In this document: piece by piece, positions 41,665 through 42,164 of the stretch
Numbering within the stretch: position 1 is the stretch's first letter
Layout of the letters: the number at the start of each line of letters is the position of its first letter
From: Clostridiales bacterium
GTDB taxonomy: Bacteria > Bacillota > Clostridia > Oscillospirales > CAG-272
Direction of reading: 5' to 3'
NCBI GenBank assembly: GCA_012837425.1
Contig: DURE01000026.1
Location: 1-42,164 of the forward strand
Length of the DNA: 42,164 bases
Notes under the pieces: model-generated
What the model was told of the DNA's origin: nothing
Seen by the model: only the letters and a program-made list of their open reading frames with translations
Databases searched by the model: none
Position numbers and translations under genes: made by a program

Positions 41665-41693
41665 AGTGAGATTTGCACAACCTTATTTTGCAT
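41610..41693 (-). pseudogene. Transposase N-terminal fragment (IS1182/IS5-like)
   Basis: An ATG at 41693 with a GGAG eight bases upstream opens a 27-residue frame (MQNKVVQISLWETYTKVSEA) that looks like the conserved start of IS1182-type transposases. It stops at 41610, inside the DUF5050-like fragment and in a different frame. It is therefore a truncated copy that joined the two sequences. Confidence 0.55.
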
Positions 41694-41837
41694 GACTTTT
41701 TTCTCCTGCTTTTTTGGTGATTTCTTGGTTTTGCTACCTTTATTTTACCATAAAAGCGGAGAAAAGTCAGTGGATGTTTACTTTGATTTGCCTTTTATTT
41801 ATTGGCTTTTCGGAGTTTCGCAATCAACACTATATAT

Positions 41838-42011
41838 TTATTGAAATGGAGAAACCGATGACGAATATTGTAGTATGGCCAGCATGGATTCAAGCGAATA
41901 TGTGTGCGGCCGCCCGGTATACGAATAATACGCATGCCGGAATTGTTCCGGGATGATTTCATCCCAGTCAAGGTATTCGTCGAGCAGGCGAAGAAACTCG
42001 AGCGACGCTTC
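41838..42011 (-). pseudogene. Transposase internal fragment (IS1182/IS5-like)
   Basis: EASLEFLRLLDEYLDWDEII, then IPEQFRHAYYSYTGRP and TYSLESMLAILQ, match the N-terminal DUF772-like domain that follows the SLWETY start in such transposases. It is open only for this stretch and lacks the DDE domain. Confidence 0.6.
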
Positions 42012-42057
42012 AGCGCATAATAGGCGTGGAAATCGATAAGCTAAGAAAGGCACTTCA

Positions 42058-42164
42058 AGGGTCTGCACCTGCGAGAACCCTTGCACCGATTCCCCTTACG
42101 GCCGCTGCGTCTATGTCTATCCTCACAAAAACCTCCGCCTGCACCCCGGCATTGAGCGGGGCTC
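42058..42164 (+). pseudogene. Transposase C-terminal-half fragment, runs off the window
   Basis: The plus-strand frame reads CENPCTDSPYGRCVYVYPHK followed by NLRLHPGIERGS. This resembles the central Cys-containing segment of IS1182-like transposases (SPYGRxVYxYP...R.RGS). It has the opposite orientation to the two neighbouring fragments. What follows lies outside the window, so intactness downstream cannot be judged. Confidence 0.55.

Noticed and set aside
1-42164. tRNA, rRNA, CRISPR array, prophage or integrated conjugative element
   Set aside because: None was seen on reading the intergenic regions on both strands; the only mobile DNA is the set of transposase relics and the hairpin repeats.

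Overview
The window looks like chromosomal DNA from a moderately GC-rich Bacillota, most likely class Clostridia (Oscillospirales-type gut anaerobe). Four things point that way. There is a long SRP RNA with an Alu domain directly upstream of dnaX-ybaB-recR. The radical-SAM TIGR03960/DUF2344 gene pair is present. The promoters are strong sigma-A types with AT-rich spacers in otherwise GC-rich DNA. There is also a cyclic-di-GMP-I riboswitch. Most of the window is core genome in short operons separated by intrinsic terminators and by a dispersed hairpin repeat. I found no tRNA, rRNA, CRISPR array or prophage.

Layout, left to right. 0.2-10.3 kb: mreB, pepD, a lone winged-helix regulator, an RlmB-type rRNA methyltransferase, a 903-residue protein that reads as a catalytically dead P1B-type ATPase with a long acidic N-terminus, a B12-type radical-SAM protein, its DUF2344 partner and a small membrane protein. 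10.5-16.7 kb: tyrS (minus), a sugar-phosphate transferase and a Wzx-like flippase, a possible 48-codon gene, a PgsA-like CDP-alcohol phosphatidyltransferase, and fumC (minus). 17-26.4 kb: a glycerophosphodiesterase-pepT-radC run; murA, a DUF3810 membrane metalloprotein and ilvE on the minus strand; and a secreted SLH-domain protein. 26.7-36.9 kb: SRP RNA, dnaX-ybaB-recR, a transposase relic, uvrB, tex, an orphan UgpC/MsmK-type ATPase, and a TauE/SafE permease (minus).

The most interesting region is 37.0-39.5 kb on the minus strand. A consensus promoter (39521-39493) leads into a cyclic-di-GMP-I (GEMM-I) aptamer (about 39472-39381). This is followed by an intrinsic terminator (39350-39312) that ends just before a perfect Shine-Dalgarno. 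Downstream lie four closely packed genes: a small secreted protein, an MNT-type nucleotidyltransferase, a cupin plus HD-GYP protein (a predicted cyclic-di-GMP phosphodiesterase) and a HEPN-domain protein. Here the parts of a HEPN/MNT pair are split by an HD-GYP enzyme, and the whole unit sits behind a sensor for the nucleotide that HD-GYP enzymes degrade. That layout suggests a feedback-controlled cyclic-di-GMP response module. The HD-GYP gene also appears to start at a non-AUG codon.

The right end (41.0-42.2 kb) is a graveyard of fragments: a DUF5050-like gene interrupted by an in-frame TAG, and pieces of an IS1182/IS5-like transposase on both strands. All family assignments are by eye from sequence motifs; no database search was run.
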